DNA of 64,000 nt from Halomonas piscis (GCF_031886125.1 NZ_CP119391.1:1550001-1614000); one strand, 5' to 3'; counted from the stretch's first letter, positions 39,476 to 49,601 are shown. Translations and numbers: made by a program. The notes: generated by a model not told the origin, from the sequence alone.

Positions 39476-40279
39476 ATGAATTTTTCCTTACTGCTGGTTC
39501 TGGCCGTAGCGCTGTCCGGCGTGATCTGTTTGCTGGACATCGTCATCTGGCGCCCGCGCCGCCGCGCCCGGGCGGCCCGCGCCGAGGCGTCAAGCGAAGG
39601 CGGGCTGGGCGCGGCCGAGCGCGCGAAGCTCTACAAGGAGCCCTGGCCTGTCGACTACGCGCGGTCGTTTTTTCCCGTGCTGCTGGTGGTGCTGGTGGTG
39701 CGCAGCTTCATCATCGAGCCGTTCCAGATCCCGTCGGGCTCCATGCGGCCCACGCTCAAGGTCGGCGACTTCATCCTGGTCAACAAGTACGCCTACGGCC
39801 TGCGCCTTCCGGTGATCAACACCAAGTTCCTCGACGTGGCGGATCCCGAGCGCGGCGACGTCATGGTGTTTCGCTACCCCGAAGAGCCGTCGGTCAACTT
39901 CATCAAGCGCGTGGTCGGCCTGCCCGGCGATCGGATTCGCTACGAGGGCAAACAGCTTTACGTCAACGGCGAGGCGGTTACCAAGACGCTGGTAGAAAAG
40001 GGGCCCGAGGCCTCGCCCCGCCAGCTGCTGCTGGGCGAAACGCTGGGAGAAACCCGTCACGACATCTACAATAATCCGCTGGATCCCGGTCCCCAGGTGC
40101 GCGAGGTCGAAGTGCCCGAGGGCCACTATTTCATGATGGGCGATAACCGCGACCATTCCAACGACAGCCGCTACTGGGGCTTTGTGCCGGAAGAGAACAT
40201 CGTCGGCCGCGCCTTTGCCGTGTGGATGCACTGGGACGGCGGTCTGCCGAGTTTCACCAGCATCAGACACATCGAGTAA
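39476..40279 (+). CDS. lepB: Signal peptidase I (LepB)
   Basis: Membrane serine protease that removes secretory signal peptides, 267 residues. Two N-terminal membrane segments (about 4-26 and 64-80), catalytic Ser89 (PSGSM) and general-base Lys144 (FIKRVVGLPGD), and the MMGDNRDHSNDSRYWG block. 14 bases after lepA. Confidence 0.95.
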   Translation: MNFSLLLVLAVALSGVICLLDIVIWRPRRRARAARAEASSEGGLGAAERAKLYKEPWPVDYARSFFPVLLVVLVVRSFIIEPFQIPSGSMRPTLKVGDFILVNKYAYGLRLPVINTKFLDVADPERGDVMVFRYPEEPSVNFIKRVVGLPGDRIRYEGKQLYVNGEAVTKTLVEKGPEASPRQLLLGETLGETRHDIYNNPLDPGPQVREVEVPEGHYFMMGDNRDHSNDSRYWGFVPEENIVGRAFAVWMHWDGGLPSFTSIRHIE

Positions 40280-40349
40280 GCGCCCTGCGCGCGATATTTT
40301 ACGCATCGCCGCCTCATTCACCCATCAACGTCTGTGACGTGGGAGTCCC

Positions 40350-41042
40350 GTGAGTCAGACCCTGAACGCCTTTAGCCAACGTATCGGCTACGAATTCAAC
40401 GATACGGCGCTGCTGGAGCTTGCCATGACGCATCGCAGCTACGGCGGTCGCAACAACGAGCGCCTGGAGTTTCTGGGTGACTCGATCGTCAACTTTGTCA
40501 TCGCCCAGGCGCTTTTCGAGCGGTTTCCCGAGGCCCGGGAAGGCCAGCTTTCCCGGCTTCGGGCGCGGCTGGTAAAAGGCCAGACCCTGGCCGAGCTGGC
40601 CCGGGAGATGCGCTTTGGCGAGTGCTTGCGGCTGGGGTCCGGCGAGATGAAAAGCGGCGGCCATCGGCGCGACTCGATCCTCGCCGACGCCGTCGAGGCG
40701 GTGATCGGGGCAATTTACCTGGATACCGGCATGGCCGCGGTCAGCGAGCGTATTCTGGCCTGGTTCCACGAGCGGCTGGCCGGCATCTCGCTGCAGGATA
40801 CGCAAAAGGATCCCAAGACCCGCCTGCAGGAGTTTCTGCAGTCCCGCCAGGCGGCGCTGCCGCACTACGAGGTGGTGACGGTTAAAGGCGAAGCCCACGC
40901 CCAGACCTTTACCGTCGAGTGCCACGTCGAGCTGCTTGAACAGCACACGACCGGCAAGGGCGCCAGCCGCCGTCACGCCGAGCAGCAGGCGGCCAGCGAC
41001 GCCCTTGACCACCTGGAAAAACGTTCCGGAGACAACGCATGA
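40350..41042 (+). CDS. rnc: Ribonuclease III
   Basis: Double-stranded-RNA endonuclease for rRNA and mRNA processing, 230 residues. The RNase III signature [12 protein letters not shown] and the second acidic block [13 protein letters not shown] form the catalytic site; a dsRNA-binding domain fills the last 75 residues ([11 protein letters not shown] to [14 protein letters not shown]). Start GTG 40350 with GGGAG upstream. In Pseudomonas a DUF4845 gene lies between lepB and rnc; here only 70 bases separate them. Overlaps era by 4 bases. Confidence 0.95.
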   Translation: MSQTLNAFSQRIGYEFNDTALLELAMTHRSYGGRNNERLEFLGDSIVNFVIAQALFERFPEAREGQLSRLRARLVKGQTLAELAREMRFGECLRLGSGEMKSGGHRRDSILADAVEAVIGAIYLDTGMAAVSERILAWFHERLAGISLQDTQKDPKTRLQEFLQSRQAALPHYEVVTVKGEAHAQTFTVECHVELLEQHTTGKGASRRHAEQQAASDALDHLEKRSGDNA

Positions 41043-41938
41043 CCCAAACCTGTGGATTCGCGGCCATTGTCGGGCGCCCCAACGTGGGCAAGTCCACGCT
41101 GATGAACCGCATACTGGGGCAGAAAGTGTCGATCACCTCGCGCCGTCCGCAGACGACGCGACACCAGGTCATGGGCATCAAGACCGAAGGCCAGGCCCAG
41201 TGCATCTACGTGGACACGCCGGGCATGCACATCATGTCCCGGGATCGCAACAAGGCCATCAACCGCTTCATGAACCAGGCGGCGGGCCGGGCGCTGCGCG
41301 ACGTGGACTGCGTAGTGTTCATCATTGATCGCACCCGCTGGAGCGATGAGGACCAGGCCGTGCTCGAGCGTTTGGAGAACGTCACCGCCCCGGTGATTCT
41401 GGCGGTCAACAAGGTAGACCGCCTCCAGGACAAGGGCGAGCTTCTGCCCTGGCTCGAGTCCGTGGGCGCCCGGCGCGACTTTGCCGCCATTGTGCCGATC
41501 TCGGCCAAGCACGGCACCAACGTGGAAGCGCTGGAAGGCGAGGTGATGTCCCGGCTGCCGGAAAGCGTGCACTATTTCCCCGACGACCAGATTACCGACC
41601 GCAGTCTGCGCTTCATGGCCGCGGAGCTCGTGCGCGAAAAGATCACGCGCCAGCTCGGCGACGAGCTGCCGTACCAGATGACCGTGGAAATCGAAGAGTT
41701 TCGCGAGGCCGGCAACGTCACCCATATCAGCGCGTTGATTCTGGTTGAGCGCCAGGGACAGAAGGTCATCCTCATCGGCGATCGCGGCGAACGTATCAAG
41801 AGCATCGGCCGCGATGCCCGGCTGGATATCGAGCGCGTGCTCGACGGCAAGGTCATGCTCAACCTCTGGGTCAAGATCAAGCGCGGCTGGTCCGACGACA
41901 GCCGAGCGCTCAAGAGCCTTGGCTACGATCTGGACTGA
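41039..41938 (+). CDS. era: GTPase Era
   Basis: Ribosome-assembly GTPase binding the 3' end of 16S rRNA, 299 residues. G1 GRPNVGKST (12-20), the RRPQTTRHQ switch, G3 DTPGMH, G4 NKVD and a C-terminal KH domain ([19 protein letters not shown]). The ATGA overlap with rnc couples two RNA-maturation functions. Confidence 0.96.
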   Translation: MTQTCGFAAIVGRPNVGKSTLMNRILGQKVSITSRRPQTTRHQVMGIKTEGQAQCIYVDTPGMHIMSRDRNKAINRFMNQAAGRALRDVDCVVFIIDRTRWSDEDQAVLERLENVTAPVILAVNKVDRLQDKGELLPWLESVGARRDFAAIVPISAKHGTNVEALEGEVMSRLPESVHYFPDDQITDRSLRFMAAELVREKITRQLGDELPYQMTVEIEEFREAGNVTHISALILVERQGQKVILIGDRGERIKSIGRDARLDIERVLDGKVMLNLWVKIKRGWSDDSRALKSLGYDLD

Positions 41939-41946
41939 CGCGCGCC

Positions 41947-42663
41947 GTGACCCGGCAGATGCCCCCCGAGCCCGCTTTTCTGCTCCACCGCCGGCCGTAC
42001 CGCGAAACCAGCGCGCTGGTCGATTTGCTCACGCTGCACCACGGCCGAATACGCGCCGTGGCCCGGGGCGTACAGCGCCCCGGCGCCAGGTCCCGCCAGC
42101 GCCTGCAGCCGTTTGCTCCGCTGTTCGTGACCTGGCGGGGCGAGCGCGAGCTCAAGCGCCTGATGCTCATGGAAACCCGCGGCCAGGTGGCGCTGCTGGC
42201 CGGGGAAGGGCTCTTGTGCGGGTTCTATGCCAACGAGCTGGCGACCCGGCTGCTGCCGCCGGAGATGCCCGCCGCCGACGTCTTCGCGTTCTATACCGCG
42301 CTGCTGGAAGCGTTGCCCCGCCCGCCCGAGCGCATGCTGGCGCTGCGCCGCTACGAGTGGTCGCTGCTCGAGGCGCTGGGCGCCACCCCGCGCTTTGCCA
42401 CCCCGGACGGCGCGGCCCTGGACGGGCAGACGCGCTACGCCTTTGATGCCCCGAGCGGCGCCTTTGTCCCCGCCGACGGCGGTATCGACGGCCGCGCGCT
42501 TGGGCTTCTGGCTCGGGGGAGCTGGCACCGGCCGGGGCTTGCCGGCGCGCTGAAGGCGCTGATGCGCCAGGCGCTGGCGCCGCACCTGGGCCATACCGAG
42601 CTTCGCTCCCGGCGCCTGCTCCAGGATCTGATTCATCGCCGCCGCGCCCGCGGTAACGGCTAG
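41947..42663 (+). CDS. recO: DNA repair protein RecO
   Basis: RecF-pathway mediator that helps load RecA, 238 residues. N-terminal OB fold with FLLHRRPYRETSALVDLLT and HGRIRAVARGVQRPG, helical C-terminal half. Start GTG 41947, 8 bases after era; ATG 41959 is an alternative and neither has a strong ribosome site. RecO is poorly conserved, so position after era supports the call. Confidence 0.9.
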   Translation: MTRQMPPEPAFLLHRRPYRETSALVDLLTLHHGRIRAVARGVQRPGARSRQRLQPFAPLFVTWRGERELKRLMLMETRGQVALLAGEGLLCGFYANELATRLLPPEMPAADVFAFYTALLEALPRPPERMLALRRYEWSLLEALGATPRFATPDGAALDGQTRYAFDAPSGAFVPADGGIDGRALGLLARGSWHRPGLAGALKALMRQALAPHLGHTELRSRRLLQDLIHRRRARGNG

Positions 42664-42696
42664 GGCGCGGCGCTCTCGCCACGTTTTGGAGGCTTT

Positions 42697-43509
42697 ATGC
42701 ATCCCCCTCGCATCCTGTTGGGTGTCAATATCGATCACGTTGCCACGCTGCGCCAGGCGCGCGGCACGCGCTATCCCGACCCGGTACAGGCCGCGCTGCT
42801 GGCCGAGGAGGCCGGCGCCGACGGCATTACCGTTCACCCGCGCGAAGACCGTCGCCATATCCAGCCCCGGGACGTACGCCTGATAGCCCAGGTGCTCAAT
42901 ACCCGGATGAATCTGGAAATGGCGATCACCGAGGAGATGCTGACGCTGGCCGAAGAGGTAGGTCCGGCCCACGTCTGCCTGGTCCCAGAGAAACGCGAAG
43001 AGCTGACCACCGAGGGCGGGCTCGACGTCGCCGGCGGGTTTGACGCCTGCGCCGACGCCTGCGCGCGGCTTGGGACCATCGGCAGCGATGTTTCGCTGTT
43101 TATCGACCCCGAGCCGGCCCAGATCGACGCCGCGGTGCGCGCCGGCGCCTCCACCGTCGAGCTGCACACCGGCGGCTTTGCCGAGGCGGTACCCGGCAGC
43201 GCCGCCGCCAACGCCGAATACCAGCGCCTCACCGCCGCTGCGGTGCACGCCGCCGAGCTGGGCCTGGTCGTCAACGCCGGCCACGGCCTGCACTACCACA
43301 ACGCCGAGGCCGTGGCGGCGCTTCCCGGCATCAACGAGCTCAATATCGGCCATGCAATTATTGCCCGAGCGCTGTTTGTCGGGCTGAAAGACGCGGTGCG
43401 CGAGATGAAGCGCCTGATCATCGCCGGCCAGGAAGCCGGGCTCATGGCCGCGCTGGACGCCCACGACCACGAACACGAGCACGAGCACGAGCACGGCCAG
43501 GAGCGCTGA
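42697..43509 (+). CDS. pdxJ: Pyridoxine 5'-phosphate synthase PdxJ
   Basis: TIM-barrel enzyme making pyridoxine 5'-phosphate from deoxyxylulose 5-phosphate and aminoacetone phosphate. 270 residues with [48 protein letters not shown] and [14 protein letters not shown] precedes ATG 42697. Unusual feature: the C-terminus ends in an alternating His/Asp/Glu tail (residues 256-266) absent from typical PdxJ (about 243-250 residues), perhaps metal binding. acpS follows one base after the stop. Confidence 0.95.
   Translation: MHPPRILLGVNIDHVATLRQARGTRYPDPVQAALLAEEAGADGITVHPREDRRHIQPRDVRLIAQVLNTRMNLEMAITEEMLTLAEEVGPAHVCLVPEKREELTTEGGLDVAGGFDACADACARLGTIGSDVSLFIDPEPAQIDAAVRAGASTVELHTGGFAEAVPGSAAANAEYQRLTAAAVHAAELGLVVNAGHGLHYHNAEAVAALPGINELNIGHAIIARALFVGLKDAVREMKRLIIAGQEAGLMAALDAHDHEHEHEHEHGQER
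43462..43494 (+). repeat. CAC-GAN hexamer repeat coding the PdxJ His/Glu tail
   Basis: Alternating CAC and GAC/GAA/GAG codons give His-Asp-His-Glu-His-Glu and so on, six histidines in eleven residues. A short simple-sequence tract able to change length by slippage in steps of two codons. Confidence 0.9.
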
Positions 43510-43510
43510 G

Positions 43511-43888
43511 GTGATTATCGGCATCGGTTCGGACATCGCCCGGGTGCCCCGCTTCGAGGCGGCGCTTGCGCGCCACGGCGAGCGTTTTCCCCGGCGCGTG
43601 CTGGGCGACGACGAGTATCGGCGGCTGACGCGCCATGCTTTCCCGGCGGCGTTTCTGGCCAAGCACTTTGCCGCCAAGGAAGCCTTCGTCAAGGCGCTGG
43701 GCACCGGCTTTCGCTGGGGGATTCAGTGGCGCGATATCCAGGTGTACAACGACTCGCTGGGCAAGCCGGAGCTCGCTCTGAGCGGCCAGGCAGCGGCGGT
43801 GGCGCAAAGGGCCGGCGTGCAGGCAAGCCACCTCACGCTAAGCGACGAGGCCGACTACGCCCTGGCCTTTGTGGTGCTGGAGCGCTGA
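43511..43888 (+). CDS. acpS: Holo-ACP synthase AcpS
   Basis: Transfers 4'-phosphopantetheine from CoA to apo-ACP (AcpP at 2380-2613). 125 residues, start GTG 43511. Mg-binding Asp8 in GIGSDIARV and the FLAKHFAAKEAFVKALGTG signature are present. It follows pdxJ as in other gammaproteobacteria. Confidence 0.95.
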   Translation: MIIGIGSDIARVPRFEAALARHGERFPRRVLGDDEYRRLTRHAFPAAFLAKHFAAKEAFVKALGTGFRWGIQWRDIQVYNDSLGKPELALSGQAAAVAQRAGVQASHLTLSDEADYALAFVVLER

Positions 43889-43966
43889 GCCGCCCGGCAG
43901 CGTATCTGTCTCGTCTGCCTTTGCCACGATACAATGCCGGCTAACGATGACAAGAAGGAAGGCACC

Positions 43967-44863
43967 ATGGAATACCCGACCCTGGAAGATACCGTTGGCA
44001 ACACCCCGCTGGTGCGCCTGAAGCGCATCGGCGCCGGGCGCAACAACACCCTGCTGGCCAAGCTTGAGGGCGACAACCCGGCGGGCTCGGTCAAGGACCG
44101 GCCGGCCATGGCCATGCTCGCCGAGGCGCAAAAGCGCGGCGACATTGCCCCCGGCGATACCCTGGTCGAGGCCACCTCGGGCAACACCGGCATTGCGCTG
44201 GCCATGGCCGCGGCGATCCTGGGCTACCGCATGGTGCTGGTGATGCCGGAAAGCGCCTCCGAGGAGCGCAAGCACGCCATGGCGGCCTACGGTGCCACGC
44301 TGATTTCGGCCAGCAAGGAAGGCGGTATGGAAGAGGCCCGGGATATCGCCGAGGCGATGATCGCCCGGGGCGAAGGCAAGCCTCTGGACCAGTTCGCCAA
44401 CCCCGATAACCCGCTGTCCCACTACCGCACCACCGGTGCGGAAATCTGGCAGCAGACCGGCGGAGCGGTGACGCACTTCGTCAGCTCCATGGGCACCACC
44501 GGTACCATCATGGGCGTGTCGCGCTACCTCAAGGAGCGCAACCCAGACGTGGAAATCGTCGGCCTGCAGCCCGAGGACGGCGCCAGCATCGCCGGCATCC
44601 GCCGCTGGCCCGAGGCCTACCTGCCGTCGATCTTCGACGCCTCGCGGGTGGATGCCACCCTGGACATCGGCCAGTTCGAAGCCGAAGAGCACATGCGCCG
44701 GCTGGCCCGGGAAGAGGGGATTCTGGCCGGCGTTTCGTCCGGCGGCAGCCTCGCCGGGGCGCTGCGCATCGCCGAACGGGCGGAAAACGCGGTGATCGTG
44801 TTCATCGTCTGCGACCGCGGCGATCGCTACCTCTCCACCGGCCTTTACGCCCCGGAGGTGTAG
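43967..44863 (+). CDS. cysM: Cysteine synthase B (CysM)
   Basis: PLP enzyme forming cysteine (or S-sulfocysteine from thiosulfate) with O-acetylserine. 298 residues with PLP-Lys43 in GSVKDRPA, substrate loop TSGNTGIAL, and the GTTGTIMG phosphate-binding turn. The short length and EGDNPAGSVKDRPAM fit CysM better than CysK. ATG 43967 has AAGGAAGG upstream; the frame is open 11 codons earlier. Confidence 0.92.
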   Translation: MEYPTLEDTVGNTPLVRLKRIGAGRNNTLLAKLEGDNPAGSVKDRPAMAMLAEAQKRGDIAPGDTLVEATSGNTGIALAMAAAILGYRMVLVMPESASEERKHAMAAYGATLISASKEGGMEEARDIAEAMIARGEGKPLDQFANPDNPLSHYRTTGAEIWQQTGGAVTHFVSSMGTTGTIMGVSRYLKERNPDVEIVGLQPEDGASIAGIRRWPEAYLPSIFDASRVDATLDIGQFEAEEHMRRLAREEGILAGVSSGGSLAGALRIAERAENAVIVFIVCDRGDRYLSTGLYAPEV

Positions 44864-46315
44864 ATGGCGATGCTGGGCAAAAAGCGCCCGCCGCGCCGGC
44901 AATCCGGCATCTCGGGGCTGGCGCGGGTGCCGCACGGCGAGAAAGCGCCGCCGGAGAGCCAGGCGCCGGAAGCGCAGAGCGACGCCGCGGCGAGCACCGT
45001 GACCGTTGAGCGGCTGGCCCACGACGGGCGCGGGGTGGCGCGCTCCGCCGCGGGCAAAACCCTGTTCGTGACTCAGGCGCTACCCGGTGAGCGAGTCGAG
45101 GTTGCCGTGCATCGCACCCGCAAGCGCTTTGACGAGGCCCACGTCAAGCGGCGGGCGAACGACTCGCCTCGGCGGGTCACTCCGCCCTGCGCGTATTTTG
45201 GCCGCTGCGGCGGCTGCGACTTGCAGCACATGGCCCTGGACGCCCAGCGCGAGCACAAGGTAGCGGCGGTGCGCGAACTGTGTGCTCGCCAGGGGCTCGA
45301 GCTGCCCGCCGACATGGAAATGCTCGCCACTCGGGCAGAAGACTACCGCCGCCGGGCGCGGCTGGGGGTCAACGTCGACGGCCAGGGGCGCGTGCTCGTG
45401 GGCTTTCGCGCGGCGGGCAGCCAGCGGCTGGTGGATATCGACCGCTGCCACGTGCTGGTGCCTAAGCTTGCCGCGCTGCTGGCACCGCTGCGCGAAGTGA
45501 TACAGGCGCTGGAGGCGCCGCGTCGGGTGGGCCACGTCGAGCTGGTCGACACCGCCGGCGGCTGCGCGATCACGGTGCGCCAGCCAAGGCCCCACGCCAA
45601 CGATGCCGAGCGCTGGCGGGCCTTTGCCGACCGGCTCGCCGCGCAGGGAGTGGCGCTCGCTCTGCTAGAGGGCCGCGATGCGCCGCGGCTCGAGTGGCTT
45701 GGCGAGCCGCCGGCCCTGGCGGAAACGCTGGCGCTGCCGGGCCTTGCGCCGCTTGAACTGGGGGTGGCGCCGGGGGATTTTCTCCAGGCCAACGCCGCCG
45801 TCAACGCGCAGATGGTGGCCCGGGTCATGGAGTGGCTGGCGCCTTCGCCCGGCGAGCGCTACCTCGACCTCTTTGCCGGTATCGGCAACTTCAGCCTCCC
45901 CGCCGCGGCGGCCGGCGCCAGCGTCACCGCGGTCGAGGGCCACCCGGCCATGGTCGAGCGCCTGGCAGCCAACGCCCGGCGCAACGGCCTCGACCTGCGC
46001 GCTACCCGGGCCGATCTCAACGTCCCGGGCACCGCGGCGGCGCTGCTCGACGAGACCGCCGCCGACGCTCTGATTCTCGACCCGCCCCGAGCCGGGGCCG
46101 AAGCTATCTGCCGGACGCTCGCCGACGCCGTTTCGCGCCCCGCGCAGCTGGCCTATGTGTCCTGCGATCCGGCAACGCTTGCCCGGGACGTCGCGCGGCT
46201 CACCGCCGGCGGCTATCGCATCGGCCAGGTGGCCGTGGCCGACATGTTTGTGCACACTGCCCATATGGAAACGCTGATGCTGCTGGAGGATATCCGTCAG
46301 CCCGGCGCCAGCTAA
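44864..46315 (+). CDS. rlmD: 23S rRNA (uracil1939-C5)-methyltransferase RlmD
   Basis: SAM- and FeS-dependent RNA methyltransferase, 483 residues. TRAM domain (about 40-100), FeS-type cysteines in PCAYFGRCGGCDLQH, SAM motif LDLFAGIGNFSLP, LDPPRAGAE, and catalytic Cys in AYVSCDPATLARD. Begins immediately after the cysM stop with GGAGG inside cysM. The N-terminal 40 residues are a basic then acidic extension of no known role. Confidence 0.93.
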   Translation: MAMLGKKRPPRRQSGISGLARVPHGEKAPPESQAPEAQSDAAASTVTVERLAHDGRGVARSAAGKTLFVTQALPGERVEVAVHRTRKRFDEAHVKRRANDSPRRVTPPCAYFGRCGGCDLQHMALDAQREHKVAAVRELCARQGLELPADMEMLATRAEDYRRRARLGVNVDGQGRVLVGFRAAGSQRLVDIDRCHVLVPKLAALLAPLREVIQALEAPRRVGHVELVDTAGGCAITVRQPRPHANDAERWRAFADRLAAQGVALALLEGRDAPRLEWLGEPPALAETLALPGLAPLELGVAPGDFLQANAAVNAQMVARVMEWLAPSPGERYLDLFAGIGNFSLPAAAAGASVTAVEGHPAMVERLAANARRNGLDLRATRADLNVPGTAAALLDETAADALILDPPRAGAEAICRTLADAVSRPAQLAYVSCDPATLARDVARLTAGGYRIGQVAVADMFVHTAHMETLMLLEDIRQPGAS

Positions 46316-46442
46316 AGTCGCGGCTGCCGGGCATGAAGGATCGTTTAAGCCGTCCGGGCAGGGCGGCAAGGCAAAGGCAACTACCGGCGCAGGGCCGTCA
46401 AGAGCAGACGCTGGCGGCTGGGCCGAAGGATAAGTGAACAAC

Positions 46443-48719
46443 ATGGTCAAAGTGCGTGAAGACCAACCGCTGACGACCGACGGCAGGGTAGACCTGCCCC
46501 AATGGCTCAGGCGCCTGCAGGAAGACGTGCGCCTTGACGACGCCGAGCGCTTGCGCGAGGCCTGCGAGCTTGCCGACAGGCTGGAACGGGAGGCTCCCGA
46601 CGCCCCGCGCGGCTTTCTGACGCCGAGCTCGAGCTTTCGCATGGGGCTTGAGATGGCGGATATCCTCGGCGAACTCAAGCTTGACCAGGCAGCGCTTGAG
46701 GCCGCCGTGCTTTATCGCTCGGTGCGCGAGCGGCTGATGACGCTGGAGACCGTGGCTAAACGCTTCGGCGACGAGGTGGCAGGGTTGATCGACGGCGTGC
46801 TGCAAATGGCCGCCATCAGCCACTCCCAGTCGCCGCACCAGGGCATGAGCCAGCACAACCAGCAGGAAAACCTGCGCAAGATGCTGGTCAACATGGTCGA
46901 CGACGTGCGCGTGGCGCTGATCAAGATTGCTGAGCGCACCTGCGCGCTGCGCCAGGTGCGCGATGCGCCCCGGGAAAAGTCCCTGGAGGTGGCCAACGAA
47001 GTGGCCGAGATCTATGCCCCGCTGGCCCACCGGCTGGGCATCGGCCAGGTCAAGTGGGAGCTGGAGGATCTGGCGTTTCGCTACCGGCACGCCGACGACT
47101 ACAAGGCCATTGCCAAACAGCTGGCGGAAAAGCGCCTGGATCGCATCCGCTACATCAACGACGTGGTCGAGACCCTGAAGCAGCTGATGGGCGATCAGGG
47201 CATTCGCGACTACGACGTCAGCGGCCGGGCCAAGCATATCTATTCCATCTGGCGCAAGATGAAGCGCAAGGGGATCGATTTTTCCCAGGTCAACGACATC
47301 CGCGCGGTGCGCATCCTGGTCCCCAACGTGGCCGACTGCTATACCGTGCTGGGCATTGTCCATTCGCGCTGGCACCACGTGCCCGACGAGTTCGACGACT
47401 ACATCGCCAACCCCAAGCAGAACGGCTATCAGTCGCTTCACACTGCGGTGCTCGGGCCGGAAAACAAGGTGCTGGAGATCCAGATTCGCACCTTTGCCAT
47501 GCACGACGAAGCCGAGCTTGGCGTCTGCGCCCACTGGCGCTACAAGGGCCACGACTCCCGGGGCAAGAGCCGCGGCTATGAAGAAAAGATCGCCTGGCTG
47601 CGCCACGTGCTCGAATGGCAGGAAGAAGTCGGCGACCTGGGCGATCTGCGCGAGGGGCTGGCAAACGACGTGGCGCCCGACCGCATCTACGTGTTCACCC
47701 CGGAAGGGCACGTCATCGACCTGCCCAGCGTCTCCACCCCCATCGACTTTGCTTACCGGGTGCACACCGAGGTCGGCCATCGCTGCCGGGGGGCCAAGGT
47801 CGACGGGCGTATCGTGCCGCTGACCTACCGGCTCAAGACCAGCCAGCAGGTGGAAATCCTCACTGCCAGCAAGGGCGGCCCCAGCCGCGACTGGCTGAAC
47901 CCGAATCTGGGCTACGTGCGCACCTCAAGGGCTCGGGCCAAGATCCAGGCCTGGTTCAAGTTTCAGGCGCGCGATCAGAACCTGGCAGAAGGGCGCGCGC
48001 TGTTCGAGCGGGAAATGCGCCGCCTGGCGGTGGAGGGCCTTGACCTTTCCCGGCTGGCCGCCGCGGTCAACCGCGCCGGCCCCGAGGACATGTACGCAGC
48101 CCTGGGGGCCGGCGATCTGCGCATCGGCCAGGTGCTCAACCAGGCCCAGCACCTGTTCGGCGAAAACGACGACCAGGAAAAGCTCAACCGGCTGCTGGCC
48201 AAGCCCCGGCGGCAGCCGAGCCGCAAGGCCCAAAACGACATCACCGTGCTGGGGGTGGGCAACCTCAAGACCCGCATGGCCAACTGCTGCCGCCCGGTGC
48301 CCGGCGAGCCCATTGCCGGCTTCATCACCCAGGGGCGCGGGGTGACCGTTCACCGCCAGGACTGCGCCAACCTTCTGCAGCTGCGCGCCGACGATCCCCA
48401 GCGCATTATCGAGGCCGAGTGGGGCGAGCGCGAGCAGACCCGCTACCCGGTGACCATCGACATCCAGGCCTGGGATCGCTCCGGCCTGCTGCGCGACGTC
48501 ACCAACCTTCTGAGCCACGAAAAAGTCAACGTGCTGGCGGTCAATACCGACACCGACCCCGATGAAGGTACCGCGCGGCTGCGCATTACCCTGGAGGTGG
48601 ACGGCCTGGAAACCCTGGGGCGGCTTTTTTCCCGCATCCAGCAGCTGCAAAACGTCATCGAAGTGCGCCGGCTGCGCAACGCCGCGCCGGCCGGCGTCGA
48701 GCACAAGGGAGGTGTGTGA
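46443..48719 (+). CDS. relA: (p)ppGpp synthetase RelA
   Basis: Ribosome-bound stringent-response enzyme, 758 residues. The N-terminal hydrolase-like domain lacks the HD motif (the corresponding region reads ALEAAVLYRSVRER), so it is a mono-functional RelA, not SpoT. Synthetase motifs YDVSGRAKHIYSIWRKM and YIANPKQNGYQSLHTAV are intact; TGS (RIYVFTPEGHVIDLP), zinc-finger-like Cys region (NCCRPVPG) and C-terminal ACT follow. ATG 46443 gives MVKVRED, like Pseudomonas MVQVR; GTG 46434 is closer to AAGGA and is possible. Overlaps mazG by one base. Confidence 0.95.
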   Translation: MVKVREDQPLTTDGRVDLPQWLRRLQEDVRLDDAERLREACELADRLEREAPDAPRGFLTPSSSFRMGLEMADILGELKLDQAALEAAVLYRSVRERLMTLETVAKRFGDEVAGLIDGVLQMAAISHSQSPHQGMSQHNQQENLRKMLVNMVDDVRVALIKIAERTCALRQVRDAPREKSLEVANEVAEIYAPLAHRLGIGQVKWELEDLAFRYRHADDYKAIAKQLAEKRLDRIRYINDVVETLKQLMGDQGIRDYDVSGRAKHIYSIWRKMKRKGIDFSQVNDIRAVRILVPNVADCYTVLGIVHSRWHHVPDEFDDYIANPKQNGYQSLHTAVLGPENKVLEIQIRTFAMHDEAELGVCAHWRYKGHDSRGKSRGYEEKIAWLRHVLEWQEEVGDLGDLREGLANDVAPDRIYVFTPEGHVIDLPSVSTPIDFAYRVHTEVGHRCRGAKVDGRIVPLTYRLKTSQQVEILTASKGGPSRDWLNPNLGYVRTSRARAKIQAWFKFQARDQNLAEGRALFEREMRRLAVEGLDLSRLAAAVNRAGPEDMYAALGAGDLRIGQVLNQAQHLFGENDDQEKLNRLLAKPRRQPSRKAQNDITVLGVGNLKTRMANCCRPVPGEPIAGFITQGRGVTVHRQDCANLLQLRADDPQRIIEAEWGEREQTRYPVTIDIQAWDRSGLLRDVTNLLSHEKVNVLAVNTDTDPDEGTARLRITLEVDGLETLGRLFSRIQQLQNVIEVRRLRNAAPAGVEHKGGV

Positions 48720-49552
48720 TGCGCTACACTGTGGATGACCTGCTGACGCTGATGGCGGTGCTGCGCGACCCGGATCAGGGCTGCCCCTGGGATATCCGTC
48801 AGGACTGGGACAGCATCGTGCCGCACACGCTGGAAGAGGCCTACGAGGTGGCCGACGCCATCGAGCGGCGCGCCTACGACGAGCTGCCCGGCGAGCTCGG
48901 CGACCTGCTGTTTCAGGTGGTGTACTACGCTCGCTTCGGCGAGGAAGAAGGGCGCTTCGACTTTGCCGACGTGGTCCATGCCCTGACCGCCAAGATGCTG
49001 AGGCGCCACCCCCACGTCTTTCCCGACGGCACGCTTGAATCGCGCCGCCCGCCGGGGGCGGATCCGGACGGAGTCGAGCAGCGCCACGTCAAGCAGAACT
49101 GGGAGGCGCTCAAGGCCCGGGAGCGCGAGCAGCGCGCCCGGGCGCCGGCCTCGGCGCTGGACGACGTGCCGCGGGCGCTGCCGGCGCTGTCCCGAGCGGC
49201 CAAGCTCGGCAAGCGCGCCGCCGGCGCGGGCTTCGACTTTGACGATGTCCGGGGCGTCATGGATAAGGTTCACGAGGAGCTCGCCGAAGTGGAAGAGGCG
49301 CTGACCCGGGACGATGGCGAACACGCCGGAGAGAAAGTGGGCGACCTGCTGTTTGCGGTCACCCAGCTGGCACGCCGGCTCAAGGCCGACCCCGAGCAGG
49401 CCCTGCGCGCCACCAGCGCCCGGTTTGAAGCCCGCTTTCGCTACGTCGAGCAGCGCCTGGGCGAGGGCGAGCAACGCCTGCACCGGGCGCCGGCCGAGGA
49501 GCTCGAGCGCTGCTGGCAGGCGGCCAAGCGTCTCGAATCGCTCAAGCGATAA
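48719..49552 (+). CDS. mazG: Nucleoside triphosphate pyrophosphohydrolase MazG
   Basis: Removes non-canonical or surplus NTPs and modulates (p)ppGpp in E. coli. 277 residues with two MazG domains: the first with GCPWDIRQDWDS and LEEAYEVADAIERR, ELGDLLFQVVYYA; the second with VHEELAEVEEAL and EKVGDLLFAVTQLAR. ATG 48719 overlaps the relA stop (TGATG) and has GGGAGG upstream; a GTG one codon earlier is possible. Co-expression with relA is the usual arrangement. Confidence 0.94.
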   Translation: MRYTVDDLLTLMAVLRDPDQGCPWDIRQDWDSIVPHTLEEAYEVADAIERRAYDELPGELGDLLFQVVYYARFGEEEGRFDFADVVHALTAKMLRRHPHVFPDGTLESRRPPGADPDGVEQRHVKQNWEALKAREREQRARAPASALDDVPRALPALSRAAKLGKRAAGAGFDFDDVRGVMDKVHEELAEVEEALTRDDGEHAGEKVGDLLFAVTQLARRLKADPEQALRATSARFEARFRYVEQRLGEGEQRLHRAPAEELERCWQAAKRLESLKR

Positions 49553-49601
49553 CCATTAGCCGCGATCCGGCTTGCCGGCCGGTTTTTCAGGAGGCCATGA
49601 C

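Noticed and set aside
41923..43704. 593-codon minus-strand frame across recO, pdxJ and acpS
   Set aside because: It runs across three well-supported genes and their spacers and has no recognisable domain.
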